Source of the DNA: Thermococci archaeon | GTDB lineage: Archaea > Methanobacteriota_B > Thermococci > Methanofastidiosales > B48-G16 | Assembly (NCBI GenBank): GCA_003660605.1 | Contig: QMUN01000023.1 | Location: forward strand, 1-8,508 | Direction: 5' to 3' | DNA: 8,508 nucleotides | Part shown: piece by piece, positions 1 to 6,673 of the stretch | Layout: each line of letters opens with the position of its first letter | How positions within the stretch are numbered: the first letter of the stretch is position 1 | Program-made: the position numbers and the translations under genes | Notes under the pieces: model-generated | The model's database searches: none | What the model was told of the DNA's origin: nothing | Seen by the model: the letters and a program-made list of their open reading frames with translations, nothing else

Positions 1-610
1 CTATAATATCTACATTTCTTAAAACCTTATCTACCTTATCCGTAGGTGATATGACCAAAACATAGTCTTCTTTTTTATAAAGTACTATCTCTTCATCTTC
101 TATGTCCCCTTTCAGCTCCCCTATACAGATAAAAATAAATTTATCTCTTCCTAAATATCTTAAATCAATATCAAACTCTATTTTTGATAACAACTCATAT
201 TCACTCTGCAAATACTCTATTTTTTCCTTATCTTTGCTTATCTTTGCTGAAAGATTCTCTACACACTTATATACTTCATTTATTTCTCCGGAATGTTCCT
301 CCAAAAATCTTCTAAACTCTGGAAATTTTTGTCTTTCTTCTTCCCTGTATGTTAGATACTCTCCCAGAAAGGTTTTCATCTGTTCTTTTTTAGTTTTCTC
401 TTCCTTTACAAGAGAAAAAGTTTCAAATATTCTCTCTATTTTTACAAGAAGTGAATTTATATCTTTTGACAATTCTAAAGGAAAATCCTTATTCAAATCA
501 GTGGATATGACCTGCATTACCCCTTTTTCATGAAAATATTTTATTATTCTACTCTTATACTCATCTAAGGATACAATAAGAATTTTATCCATCCTTTGGG
601 GCAGAAACAT
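1..610 (-). CDS. atpI: V-type (archaeal A-type) ATP synthase subunit I, N-terminal part, cut by the window edge
   Basis: This is the a-subunit homologue of the A-type ATP synthase, which joins the peripheral stalks to the ion-conducting membrane domain. Only the N-terminal cytoplasmic arm is present (203 codons, no stop before the edge). The protein opens with MFLPQRMDKILI followed by a FHEKG-type turn, the usual start of this family (an MxxPxRMxxI strand, then a LHExG-like motif). A Glu/Lys-rich, probably coiled-coil stretch follows at about residues 60-140, and then a beta-strand region (FIFICIGEL, EDYVLVIS). No membrane segment is reached. I chose ATG 610 over ATG 592 because it supplies the family-typical N-terminus and has AGGTG 5 nt upstream. 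The gene starts 4 nt after subunit H, as in archaeal aha/atp operons. The family call is confident from N-terminal motifs and context; the C-terminal membrane half is unseen. Confidence 0.88.
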   Translation of the reverse strand, partial: MFLPQRMDKILIVSLDEYKSRIIKYFHEKGVMQVISTDLNKDFPLELSKDINSLLVKIERIFETFSLVKEEKTKKEQMKTFLGEYLTYREEERQKFPEFRRFLEEHSGEINEVYKCVENLSAKISKDKEKIEYLQSEYELLSKIEFDIDLRYLGRDKFIFICIGELKGDIEDEEIVLYKKEDYVLVISPTDKVDKVLRNVDII

Positions 611-614
611 CGTT

Positions 615-926
615 TCACCTTTGTGTTATTTCTTTCAGACAATAGTTTATCGCCTTTTCCCAGTTCTTTTCTGCTGTTTTTTGTATTTTTTCTACCTGTT
701 CATCGCTCTCTTCCTTTATCTTATCAGAAATTCTCTGAGCTTCTTTTATTTTCTGTTCTTTTAATTTCTCTACCTCTTTTTTAGCTTCTTCCATAGATCT
801 AAACATAATCTCTTCAGTTTTTTTCTGAACCTTGTTCAGCTCCAGTTCTATCCTTCTTTCAGCTTCTTCTACTCTTTTTTTGGCTTTTTCTTCAATCTCT
901 CGTATAGTTTTGACAGCATCTTCCAC
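615..926 (-). CDS. ahaH: V-type ATP synthase subunit H (peripheral stalk)
   Basis: A 103-residue, almost entirely charged and helical protein with no Cys, no membrane segment and long runs of Glu, Lys, Arg and Ala in heptad-like spacing across about residues 5-90. This is the form of subunit H (AhaH), which pairs with subunit E to make the coiled-coil peripheral stalk linking the catalytic head to subunit I. Sequence alone would only say coiled coil; the position directly before subunit I, at the usual head of archaeal ATP synthase operons, makes the assignment. The start is GTG 926, with GGAG at 934-937 seven nt upstream inside the end of trkA, and a 4-nt gap from the trkA stop. Its last codons carry the ribosome binding site for subunit I. 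The length is normal for the family (about 100-110 aa). Confidence 0.85.
   Translation of the reverse strand: MEDAVKTIREIEEKAKKRVEEAERRIELELNKVQKKTEEIMFRSMEEAKKEVEKLKEQKIKEAQRISDKIKEESDEQVEKIQKTAEKNWEKAINYCLKEITQR
616..620 (-). promoter_or_regulatory. Ribosome binding site fixing the start of subunit I
   Basis: AGGTG on the minus strand overlaps the last Arg codon and the TGA of subunit H and lies 5 nt before ATG 610. ATG 592 has only an AGG-type motif a few bases away, which is too close. This supports the longer N-terminus of subunit I and suggests coupled translation. Confidence 0.6.
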
Positions 927-930
927 AAAA

Positions 931-1584
931 TCACTCCATAAACATTTTTTTCACGAGGGGTACAACTCTCGTTTTGGCCAGTACCAATACCCTGTTACCT
1001 TCGTTGATCTGGGTATTACCCTTTGGTATCGTCAGATCCCCCTCTTTGTTGTAAACAGCTACAACTACGAAGTCTCTTGGAGATATATCCTTCAGTTTTT
1101 TCCCCACCACTGGCGAGTTTTCACTTACTATCATCTCCAGAATCTCTGCCTGTCCTTTCGCAACGACAGTAAGATCTATCACATCTGGCCTCATTATAAG
1201 CTTTTCTATGTGAATGGCAGTTGTAAGCTCTGGAGAAACGACAGCACTGACACCGAGCTTCCTGAAAACTTCGCTGTTCTCAGGATCAGATATCCTTGCC
1301 ACGACAACTGGGACACCGTAATCCTTTGCAAGAAGACATGCCATGAGATTTATCTCATCTCTCTTAGTTAATGCCACCAACGCATAGGCATCCTCTATAT
1401 TTGCCTCTTCCAAAGCTTTTATAGTAGTTCCATCTTCATTCAGAACAAGAGCATCTATCTCGTTTGCAATAAAATTAGATCTTTCCCTTTCTTTTTCTAT
1501 TACTGTCACTTCATGTCCCGCCTTTACAAGAAGTTTGGAAAGGTTAAAACCTATCCTGCCTCCTCCAACTACTACTATATACAT
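931..1584 (-). CDS. trkA: TrkA-type K+ uptake regulator (RCK domain protein)
   Basis: A 217-residue cytoplasmic protein with the two-domain layout of archaeal TrkA. Residues 1-130 are an RCK-N Rossmann fold, with the dinucleotide motif GGGRIG at 7-12 and an acidic residue (Glu30, in VTVIEKE) at the end of strand 2, where the NAD(H) ribose binds. Residues about 133-217 are an RCK-C (TrkA_C) domain containing SPVVGKKLKDI and ending in VLVLAKTRVVPLVKKMF. Proteins of this family bind NAD(H) or nucleotides and gate a TrkH/KtrB-type potassium transporter. No TrkH gene is in the window, so the partner must be encoded elsewhere. ATG 1584 is 4 nt after the secD stop with AGGT 7 nt upstream. Length fits a single-copy RCK protein of about 220 aa. 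A role regulating another cation channel cannot be excluded. Confidence 0.88.
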   Translation of the reverse strand: MYIVVVGGGRIGFNLSKLLVKAGHEVTVIEKERERSNFIANEIDALVLNEDGTTIKALEEANIEDAYALVALTKRDEINLMACLLAKDYGVPVVVARISDPENSEVFRKLGVSAVVSPELTTAIHIEKLIMRPDVIDLTVVAKGQAEILEMIVSENSPVVGKKLKDISPRDFVVVAVYNKEGDLTIPKGNTQINEGNRVLVLAKTRVVPLVKKMFME

Positions 1585-1588
1585 TTTA

Positions 1589-3247
1589 TCAACCTAATAT
1601 CTTCTTTATTATATTTCCATATGCAGGTCTTGTTATAAAAATACCCACAAATATTCCGATTATTGTCACCACAGCAAATCCTTTCAGCACGCCTAATTGC
1701 ATGTACGCTAATGGCGTCATCGCAATCACAGTTGTAGCAGCTGAAGCAAAAATAATTGCAAATGCTGCTGATACCCTTTTTGCCAGACTCTTTCGCGATA
1801 CAGCCTCGCCTCTTAAGACTTCGTCTGTAATAATAACTAATTGATCGACACCTGTTCCCAGCGTTGCAATTATACCGCCCAATGAAGGCAGATCTAACTG
1901 ATGTCCGATCAATGCTGCTACACCTAAAACTATGAATGTTTCACTGAATCCCGTAATCAACATGGGTATTACGATCTTTTTTTCATGGTACCTTACGTAA
2001 ACTATAAATCCAACAGCTACTATTGCGAGAATTATTGCAATGAAAACTTGTTTAAGGAAATTCTTTCCGAGAACTGGATCTATGTATCCTTCGCTCATGA
2101 TTACTGGTTTTACAGGAAGAGCCCCTGCTCTGAGGTGAGTTTCCAATTCCTTGGCTCTCAATCTTGATTCTTCATCGTCACCTCCCATACTCGCCTCTAG
2201 ACCTCCGCCACTCCATACACCATTTTTTATATCCATAGCCAGTGAGGAACTCAGAGGAGCTTTAAATACTTCTTCATCGTCAAGATACATCGCTATTGGA
2301 TGTGCTTCTGGATTGTCTGCAGCTCCATACTCGATACACATTTCTCTGAATATATCAGATGCCTCATTTGTGAGTTCAAAGGGTACCTGCCATGTTCCAG
2401 TCATTGTGTCTCTACTGTAAGAACTGACCCTCTTTATTGAAGCACCCGTACAGATCAGCTTTGTTTCTGTTTCATTAACGAAAATCTTGATTTCAAACTT
2501 TCCTGGCTCTGCTACATAATCTCTCGCCTCCTCCAAAGGCATTCCAGCAAGATCAATCAGTATATAATCCTCACCCCATATTCTCACCTTTATATCTTTT
2601 AAGCCCACATAATTCAACTTCGTGCTGATGATATCTTTTGTCTGTTTTGTTGTAAATGAGGATACACGATCTTCATAACTTATCAGAACTGCTTCAACTT
2701 CATTTAGATATCCTCTTAATTTTTCTTCCGATTTCGCTTTTATTTCTTCATCTGTTAATCCTTTTCTTTCTTCTTCTGTTAAAATAGCACCCCTTATCTC
2801 ATACTTAGGTGGTTCTTCTTCAAGAAGTAAAATCTCATATTCTGTCTTTTTTCCAAGATATATTATAGTTGCTCCAATGTCTGTTATGTTGAATTTAATT
2901 AAGTTGCCTTCAAGAGTTGGTGTTCCATACCCGAGTTTCTTTAAATCTTCTATCACTGTGGCGTTTTCATCCTCGCATGTAAACTCGACAAAATCGTCCC
3001 CGGAATTTGAGAAGTGATATTTATCGCCTAACTCATGACCGATAATTTTTTCTTTGCTACTCTGGATTTCCACCATGCATCCTTCTAACTTCAGTTGTAT
3101 GGATGATCCACCTACAAAATCCAATCCTAACTTTAAATTTGTTTTCAAAGATCCTTCTTCATAATGAGGGGATATGGCAACTAAAGATCCTGCAATCGCA
3201 AGAATTAATATAATAACACGGAAGTCTTTAAAAATCGATGATCTCAT
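1589..3247 (-). CDS. secD: Protein translocase subunit SecD (archaeal)
   Basis: SecD of the SecDF complex, an RND-superfamily membrane protein that assists Sec-dependent export using the ion gradient. The 552 residues contain a first membrane helix at about 9-26, then the motif LGLDFVGGSS (40-49), the SecD D1-type signature. A large extracytoplasmic region follows (about 50-395), and then five membrane helices at about 398-418, 425-447, 453-475, 490-513 and 520-545. The LPSLGGIIATLGTGVD stretch (453-468) ends in Asp468, at the place of the conserved proton-coupling Asp of membrane helix 4. Four Cys (57, 91, 266, 304), all in the external domain, are the only ones in the protein. ATG 3247 is 2 nt after secF, with AGGAGG at 3257-3262 nine nt upstream. 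Length is at the long end for archaeal SecD. Archaea lack SecA, so the exact step helped is unsettled for the family. Confidence 0.95.
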   Translation of the reverse strand: MRSSIFKDFRVIILILAIAGSLVAISPHYEEGSLKTNLKLGLDFVGGSSIQLKLEGCMVEIQSSKEKIIGHELGDKYHFSNSGDDFVEFTCEDENATVIEDLKKLGYGTPTLEGNLIKFNITDIGATIIYLGKKTEYEILLLEEEPPKYEIRGAILTEEERKGLTDEEIKAKSEEKLRGYLNEVEAVLISYEDRVSSFTTKQTKDIISTKLNYVGLKDIKVRIWGEDYILIDLAGMPLEEARDYVAEPGKFEIKIFVNETETKLICTGASIKRVSSYSRDTMTGTWQVPFELTNEASDIFREMCIEYGAADNPEAHPIAMYLDDEEVFKAPLSSSLAMDIKNGVWSGGGLEASMGGDDEESRLRAKELETHLRAGALPVKPVIMSEGYIDPVLGKNFLKQVFIAIILAIVAVGFIVYVRYHEKKIVIPMLITGFSETFIVLGVAALIGHQLDLPSLGGIIATLGTGVDQLVIITDEVLRGEAVSRKSLAKRVSAAFAIIFASAATTVIAMTPLAYMQLGVLKGFAVVTIIGIFVGIFITRPAYGNIIKKILG

Positions 3248-3249
3248 TT

Positions 3250-4143
3250 TTATCTCCCTCCTGCTTTAAATCTTTTCTTTTTAGAAGATTCTTTAAGGAG
3301 ATACCACTTTAAAATGCCAGCATTGAACATCCACGTATTCATAATATCGATGACAAGTCCCAACGTTAATACAGCTGCCATATCTTTTAAGATAGGAGTC
3401 TGAATACAAACTACAAACATAACTACCATGGCCGCAATAGTTGTTGATGTCATTGTCAATCCTGTTTTCATAGCATTTCGTATTCTTTCATTTGTTTCTC
3501 CTCTCCTTTTTAGGCATTTTGTCGTGAGAAGGATGTTGCTGTCAACTGAATACCCTATAAGTATGAGTAATGCTGCTATTGTACCAAGTGTTAGTTTTAT
3601 ACCTAAGAGATACATCAAGAATGCTGTAATGACTATATCTGAAGAAGCTGAAAAGATTACAGCTATCGTCGGGTAGGGTATCCTGAAAACTATAAATACA
3701 ACGATCGCCATCCCTATGAATGCATAAATCAATGCTCTCACAGCCTGCGTCCTCAGATCGCTACCGAGAGTCGGCCCCATATACTGAATGCTTACCTTTG
3801 CATTGGGGTATTTGGATACAATAAAATCCTTCAGCTCCACAGAATCTATTGAAGCCGGAGCCTCTACCCTATACTCTGTACCAGATTTTCTGACAGTGAT
3901 CTCAGAATCACTGAAGTTCTTTTGGAGATCATCTTCAAGAACTTTTATGTCTAGAGTGACATTTTGTATATATGCTGTTGTTCCACCTTCAAGTTCCATA
4001 CCATAATTCAAAGGTCTTCCCAAACGAAGGTAGTTGGTACTCAGGAGAAGCAGGGCAATGATCAGAATGATTAGCGGAACTAACATTAACTTCCTGTAAG
4101 AATATTTTGTAACATCTATCCTATCCATTATCTCTTCGAACAT
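3250..4143 (-). CDS. secF: Protein translocase subunit SecF (archaeal)
   Basis: Partner of SecD in the membrane. The 297 residues show a first helix at about 19-36, then GMELEGGTT (48-56). This is the SecF equivalent of the bacterial GIDFTGGT motif, with Glu50 where bacteria have Asp. A short external domain (about 57-130) follows, then five more helices at about 135-153, 159-180, 185-206, 230-247 and 253-280. The fourth contains GYSVDSNIL with Asp201, matching the conserved Asp of SecF helix 4. The cytoplasmic tail is Lys/Arg-rich (SSKKKRFKAGGR). It is first in its operon: ATG 4143 has AAGGAG 8 nt upstream (4152-4157) and a TATA-like box about 50 nt upstream. The order secF then secD is common in archaea, whereas bacteria usually have secD first. 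Length is normal for an archaeal SecF. Confidence 0.95.
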   Translation of the reverse strand: MFEEIMDRIDVTKYSYRKLMLVPLIILIIALLLLSTNYLRLGRPLNYGMELEGGTTAYIQNVTLDIKVLEDDLQKNFSDSEITVRKSGTEYRVEAPASIDSVELKDFIVSKYPNAKVSIQYMGPTLGSDLRTQAVRALIYAFIGMAIVVFIVFRIPYPTIAVIFSASSDIVITAFLMYLLGIKLTLGTIAALLILIGYSVDSNILLTTKCLKRRGETNERIRNAMKTGLTMTSTTIAAMVVMFVVCIQTPILKDMAAVLTLGLVIDIMNTWMFNAGILKWYLLKESSKKKRFKAGGR

Positions 4144-4160
4144 CTTTATCTCTCCTTAAA

Positions 4161-4168
4161 TTTTTATA
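4161..4168 (+). promoter_or_regulatory. Candidate TATA box for trmI-hutU-hutH
   Basis: TTTTTATA on the plus strand. A start site about 26 nt beyond its centre would fall near 4190, giving a leader of about 25 nt that contains GGAG (4203-4206) before ATG 4215. The other plus-strand candidate, TATATAAA at 4189-4196, would place initiation at or past the ATG and so fits less well. Assignment is by pattern and spacing only. Confidence 0.4.
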
Positions 4169-4188
4169 GTCTCGACTCGTAGATTGAA

Positions 4189-4196
4189 TATATAAA
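4189..4196 (-). promoter_or_regulatory. Candidate TATA box for the secF-secD-trkA-ATP synthase operon
   Basis: TTTATATA read on the minus strand, close to the archaeal consensus. Its centre is about 50 nt from the secF ATG, so initiation about 26 nt downstream (near 4166) gives a leader of about 22 nt carrying AAGGAG at 4152-4157. A second minus-strand option, the ACTATAAAA stretch around 4163-4171, would give a leaderless message and would not explain the ribosome binding site. Confidence 0.5.
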
Positions 4197-4214
4197 TTTA
4201 ACGGAGTCTTACAT

Positions 4215-4958
4215 ATGATTTCAGAAGAGGACAATATACTGCTCATTGACAAAAAGGGGAAAAAATATATGGTAAAATGCAGAGGTAAATTTCATTCTCA
4301 CTACGGAGTGTTAGATCTCAATGAAGTGGTGGGAAAGGATTATGGAATAAAGATAAAAACTCACAGAGGTGACGAGTTTATAGTCTTAAAACCTACCTTC
4401 ATAGATTATATAGAAAAGATGAGGAAAATGCCTCAGATTATTCAGTCGAAGGATGCTGCAATGATCGTGGCTATTACAGGATTGAACAGAGGAGACAAAG
4501 TTGTTGAAGGGGGCATAGGATCTGGAGCACTGACAATTTTTTTGGCTAATGTGATATATCCCGGAAAGATATACAGTTACGAGATCAGAGAAGATTTCGC
4601 AGAGATAGCCGAGAAAAACATCAAAGAACACAAAATAGATAACGTTTTTATAAAAATGAAGGATATATATGGTGGAATAGAAGAAAAAAATGTAGATCTT
4701 GTAGCTTTGGACATACCAGAACCTGAAAAAGTTGTGGAAAACGCTTACGATTCTCTGAAATTCGGCGGCTTTATTTTTGCATATACGCCTTCTATTGAAC
4801 AAATGTTGAGGTTCAGAGAAAAGGCTAAAGATTATTTCAAAATAAAAACAATAGAATGCATTTTAAGAGAATATGAGTCCAAAAAATTGGGAACGAGACC
4901 CAAAACTCTAATGGTAGGGCATACGGGCTTTTTAACATTTGGAAGAAAGATATTTTGA
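4215..4958 (+). CDS. trmI: tRNA (adenine-N1)-methyltransferase, TrmI family
   Basis: An S-adenosylmethionine-dependent enzyme that makes m1A in the T-loop of tRNA (position 58, and also 57 in some archaea), which stabilises tRNA in thermophiles. The 247 residues begin with a small beta-rich domain (about 1-75) containing [18 protein letters not shown] and the [11 protein letters not shown] junction typical of the family. The class I methyltransferase core follows: motif [13 protein letters not shown] (96-107), acidic Glu123 in SYEIRE for the ribose of the cofactor, and LDIPEP (165-170) with Asp166 at the conserved catalytic-pocket Asp. The C-terminal [20 protein letters not shown] is also characteristic. 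ATG 4215 has GGAG 8 nt upstream. It is the first gene rightward from the shared divergent region and is followed after 40 nt by hutU. Whether it modifies A57, A58 or both cannot be read from the sequence. Confidence 0.9.
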   Translation: MISEEDNILLIDKKGKKYMVKCRGKFHSHYGVLDLNEVVGKDYGIKIKTHRGDEFIVLKPTFIDYIEKMRKMPQIIQSKDAAMIVAITGLNRGDKVVEGGIGSGALTIFLANVIYPGKIYSYEIREDFAEIAEKNIKEHKIDNVFIKMKDIYGGIEEKNVDLVALDIPEPEKVVENAYDSLKFGGFIFAYTPSIEQMLRFREKAKDYFKIKTIECILREYESKKLGTRPKTLMVGHTGFLTFGRKIF

Positions 4959-4962
4959 AACC

Positions 4963-4973
4963 AAAAATTTTTT
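4963..4973 (+). other. A5-T6 tract between trmI and hutU
   Basis: Five A then six T, starting 5 nt after the trmI stop. It could be a weak oligo-T terminator of the archaeal kind acting on trmI, or the TATA-like part of an internal promoter for hutU (CCAAAAATTTTTTAA). In the promoter case initiation would fall within a few nt of the hutU ATG. There is no hairpin before it. Neither role is established. Confidence 0.25.
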
Positions 4974-4983
4974 AACACCACAA

Positions 4984-4988
4984 AGGAG
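4984..4988 (+). promoter_or_regulatory. Ribosome binding site fixing the hutU start
   Basis: AGGAG within AAAGGAGAT, 10 nt before ATG 4999. It lies inside the longer reading frame that opens at ATG 4939 within trmI, and so argues that translation starts at 4999. Confidence 0.7.
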
Positions 4989-4998
4989 ATGTAATACC

Positions 4999-6672
4999 AT
5001 GAGACCGATGTATTATGAAGAAAAACCTAAGGGAGATATAAAACCTTACATAGGGAAAGAGTTGCACTGTAAAACGTGGGATGCAGAAGCTGCCTTGAGA
5101 ATGCTTATGAATAATCTTTCTCCTGACGTGGCTCTAGAGCCGAATGAGCTTATAGTTTATGGGGGAAGTGGAAGAGCTGCAAGAAACTGGAGAGAATACA
5201 ACAGAATAGTAAGAGCTTTGAAGAATTTAGATCCTGACGAAACATTATGTGTGCAATCTGGAAAACCTGTTTATATCGCAAAAACTCATGAAGAAGCCCC
5301 GAGAGTCATTATCGCAAACTCGAACATAGTTCCCAGATGGTCAACACAGGAGAATTTCAATAAATATGACGAGATGGGACTCATAATGTACGGGCAGATG
5401 ACCGCTGGAAGCTGGATATATATAGGAACACAGGGGATCCAGCAGGGGACTTACGAAACTTATGCGGCAGCAGCTAAAAAATTTGGATCTATGAAAGGAA
5501 AACTCGTTTTAACAGCGGGGATGGGAAATATGAGCGGCGCGCAGCCTTTAGCCGCTACTATGAACGAAGGAGTCATTATTGATGTTGAAGTAATAGAAGA
5601 AAGAATTAAAAAGAGGATAGAACAAAAATCATGTGATAAAATGACTCATAGCATTGACGAAGCTATAAATTGGGCTCTGGAAGCAAAGAAAAAAGGTGTC
5701 CCTCTTTCTATTGGTCTTGTAGGTAATGCTGCGGAGGTACACCCCGAATTGGTGAAACGAGGTATAATACCAGATTTTGTGACTGATCAAACGCCTGCTC
5801 ATGATATATATCAGTATATACCAATAGGAGATTTAAAAGAAGTTTTAAAGCTTAGAGAAGAAAATCCAGAAGAGTATAAAAGAAGAGCTTTAGAATCTAT
5901 AAAGAAACACGTAAATGCTATCCTCGAGATGCAGAAAAGAGGAGCTATAGTTTTTGATTACGGAAATAATCTGAGAGAGAGAGCTGAAGAAGCTGGAGTT
6001 GAAATAAAAGACAAAAACGGCAAATTTAAATATCCTGGATTTGTACCTGCTTACATAAGACCATTGTTCTGCGAAGGTAGAGGCCCATTCAGATGGGCTG
6101 TTCTCTCTGGCGATCCCAACGATATCTATAAGATAGATGAAGCACTTCTAAAACTCTTCCCGGATGACAAGGTACTTGCAAGGTGGCTGAAACTGGCGAA
6201 AGAAAGAGTTCCTTTTGAAGGACTTCCTTCGAGAGTTTGCTGGCTTGGATACGGCGATAGAGCAAAAGCTGGTATAATGATAAATAACATGGTGGCAGAT
6301 GAAGAAATAAAAGCACCTGTTGTTATAGGGAGAGATCATTTAGATTGTGGAAGCGTAGCTTCCCCGTATAGAGAAACTGAGGACATGAGAGACGGCAGCG
6401 ATGCCATAGCAGACTGGCCTCTACTGAACTTTGCATTGAACACAGCATGCGGTGCTTCATGGGTATCTTTCCACAATGGAGGAGGAGTAGGGATAGGAAG
6501 ATCGTTACATGCAGGTTTTGTCATAGTAGCAGATGGTACAAAGAAAAGAGAAAAAAGATTGGAGAGAGTCTTAACAGTGGATCCTGGTATTGGCATTGCG
6601 AGACATGTTGACGCAGGATATGAGAAAGCAGTAAAAACTGCAAAAGAAAAGAATGTAAAAATACCTGATTGA
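4999..6672 (+). CDS. hutU: Urocanate hydratase (urocanase)
   Basis: Second enzyme of histidine degradation: NAD+-dependent hydration of urocanate to 4-imidazolone-5-propionate in the cytoplasm. The 557 residues match the usual family length and are colinear with it: [11 protein letters not shown] and [13 protein letters not shown] near the N-terminus, then [20 protein letters not shown], then the Gly-rich NAD-binding stretch [10 protein letters not shown] (174-183). [19 protein letters not shown] follows, then [14 protein letters not shown] with Cys414 at the place of the catalytic-site Cys (Cys410 in Pseudomonas), then [26 protein letters not shown] and RHVDAGYE. No expected block is missing. 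ATG 4999 was chosen over ATG 4939 because it has AAAGGAGAT upstream and because the extra 20 residues would be encoded across the end of trmI and are unlike the family. HutH follows after 1 nt, giving a two-gene hut unit. Function is secure; its regulation is not visible. Confidence 0.97.
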   Translation: MRPMYYEEKPKGDIKPYIGKELHCKTWDAEAALRMLMNNLSPDVALEPNELIVYGGSGRAARNWREYNRIVRALKNLDPDETLCVQSGKPVYIAKTHEEAPRVIIANSNIVPRWSTQENFNKYDEMGLIMYGQMTAGSWIYIGTQGIQQGTYETYAAAAKKFGSMKGKLVLTAGMGNMSGAQPLAATMNEGVIIDVEVIEERIKKRIEQKSCDKMTHSIDEAINWALEAKKKGVPLSIGLVGNAAEVHPELVKRGIIPDFVTDQTPAHDIYQYIPIGDLKEVLKLREENPEEYKRRALESIKKHVNAILEMQKRGAIVFDYGNNLRERAEEAGVEIKDKNGKFKYPGFVPAYIRPLFCEGRGPFRWAVLSGDPNDIYKIDEALLKLFPDDKVLARWLKLAKERVPFEGLPSRVCWLGYGDRAKAGIMINNMVADEEIKAPVVIGRDHLDCGSVASPYRETEDMRDGSDAIADWPLLNFALNTACGASWVSFHNGGGVGIGRSLHAGFVIVADGTKKREKRLERVLTVDPGIGIARHVDAGYEKAVKTAKEKNVKIPD

Positions 6673-6673
6673 T

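Noticed and set aside
102..533. 143-codon open frame on the plus strand
   Set aside because: It lies wholly opposite the subunit I gene and is a Ser/Phe/Leu-rich antisense reading of Glu/Lys-rich coding sequence, with no family motif.
590..592. ATG 592 as the start of ATP synthase subunit I
   Set aside because: The in-frame ATG at 610 has a well-spaced AGGTG and gives the family-typical MFLPQRM opening.
832..1371. 179-codon open frame on the plus strand
   Set aside because: Antisense to the ATP synthase subunit H gene and trkA. The composition is Ser-, Tyr- and His-rich without motifs, while the minus-strand genes are clear family members.
4189..4196. TATATAAA read on the plus strand as the trmI promoter
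   Set aside because: Initiation about 26 nt beyond it would fall at or after the trmI ATG, which itself has a GGAG site that implies a leader.
4386..4802. 138-codon minus-strand frame inside trmI
   Set aside because: Fully opposite the conserved methyltransferase core, rich in Phe, Tyr and Cys, as expected for a shadow of A-rich coding DNA.
4939..4998. Longer N-terminus of HutU from ATG 4939
   Set aside because: It would overlap the end of trmI, has no ribosome binding site, adds residues unlike the family start, and would translate through the strong AAAGGAGAT used by ATG 4999.
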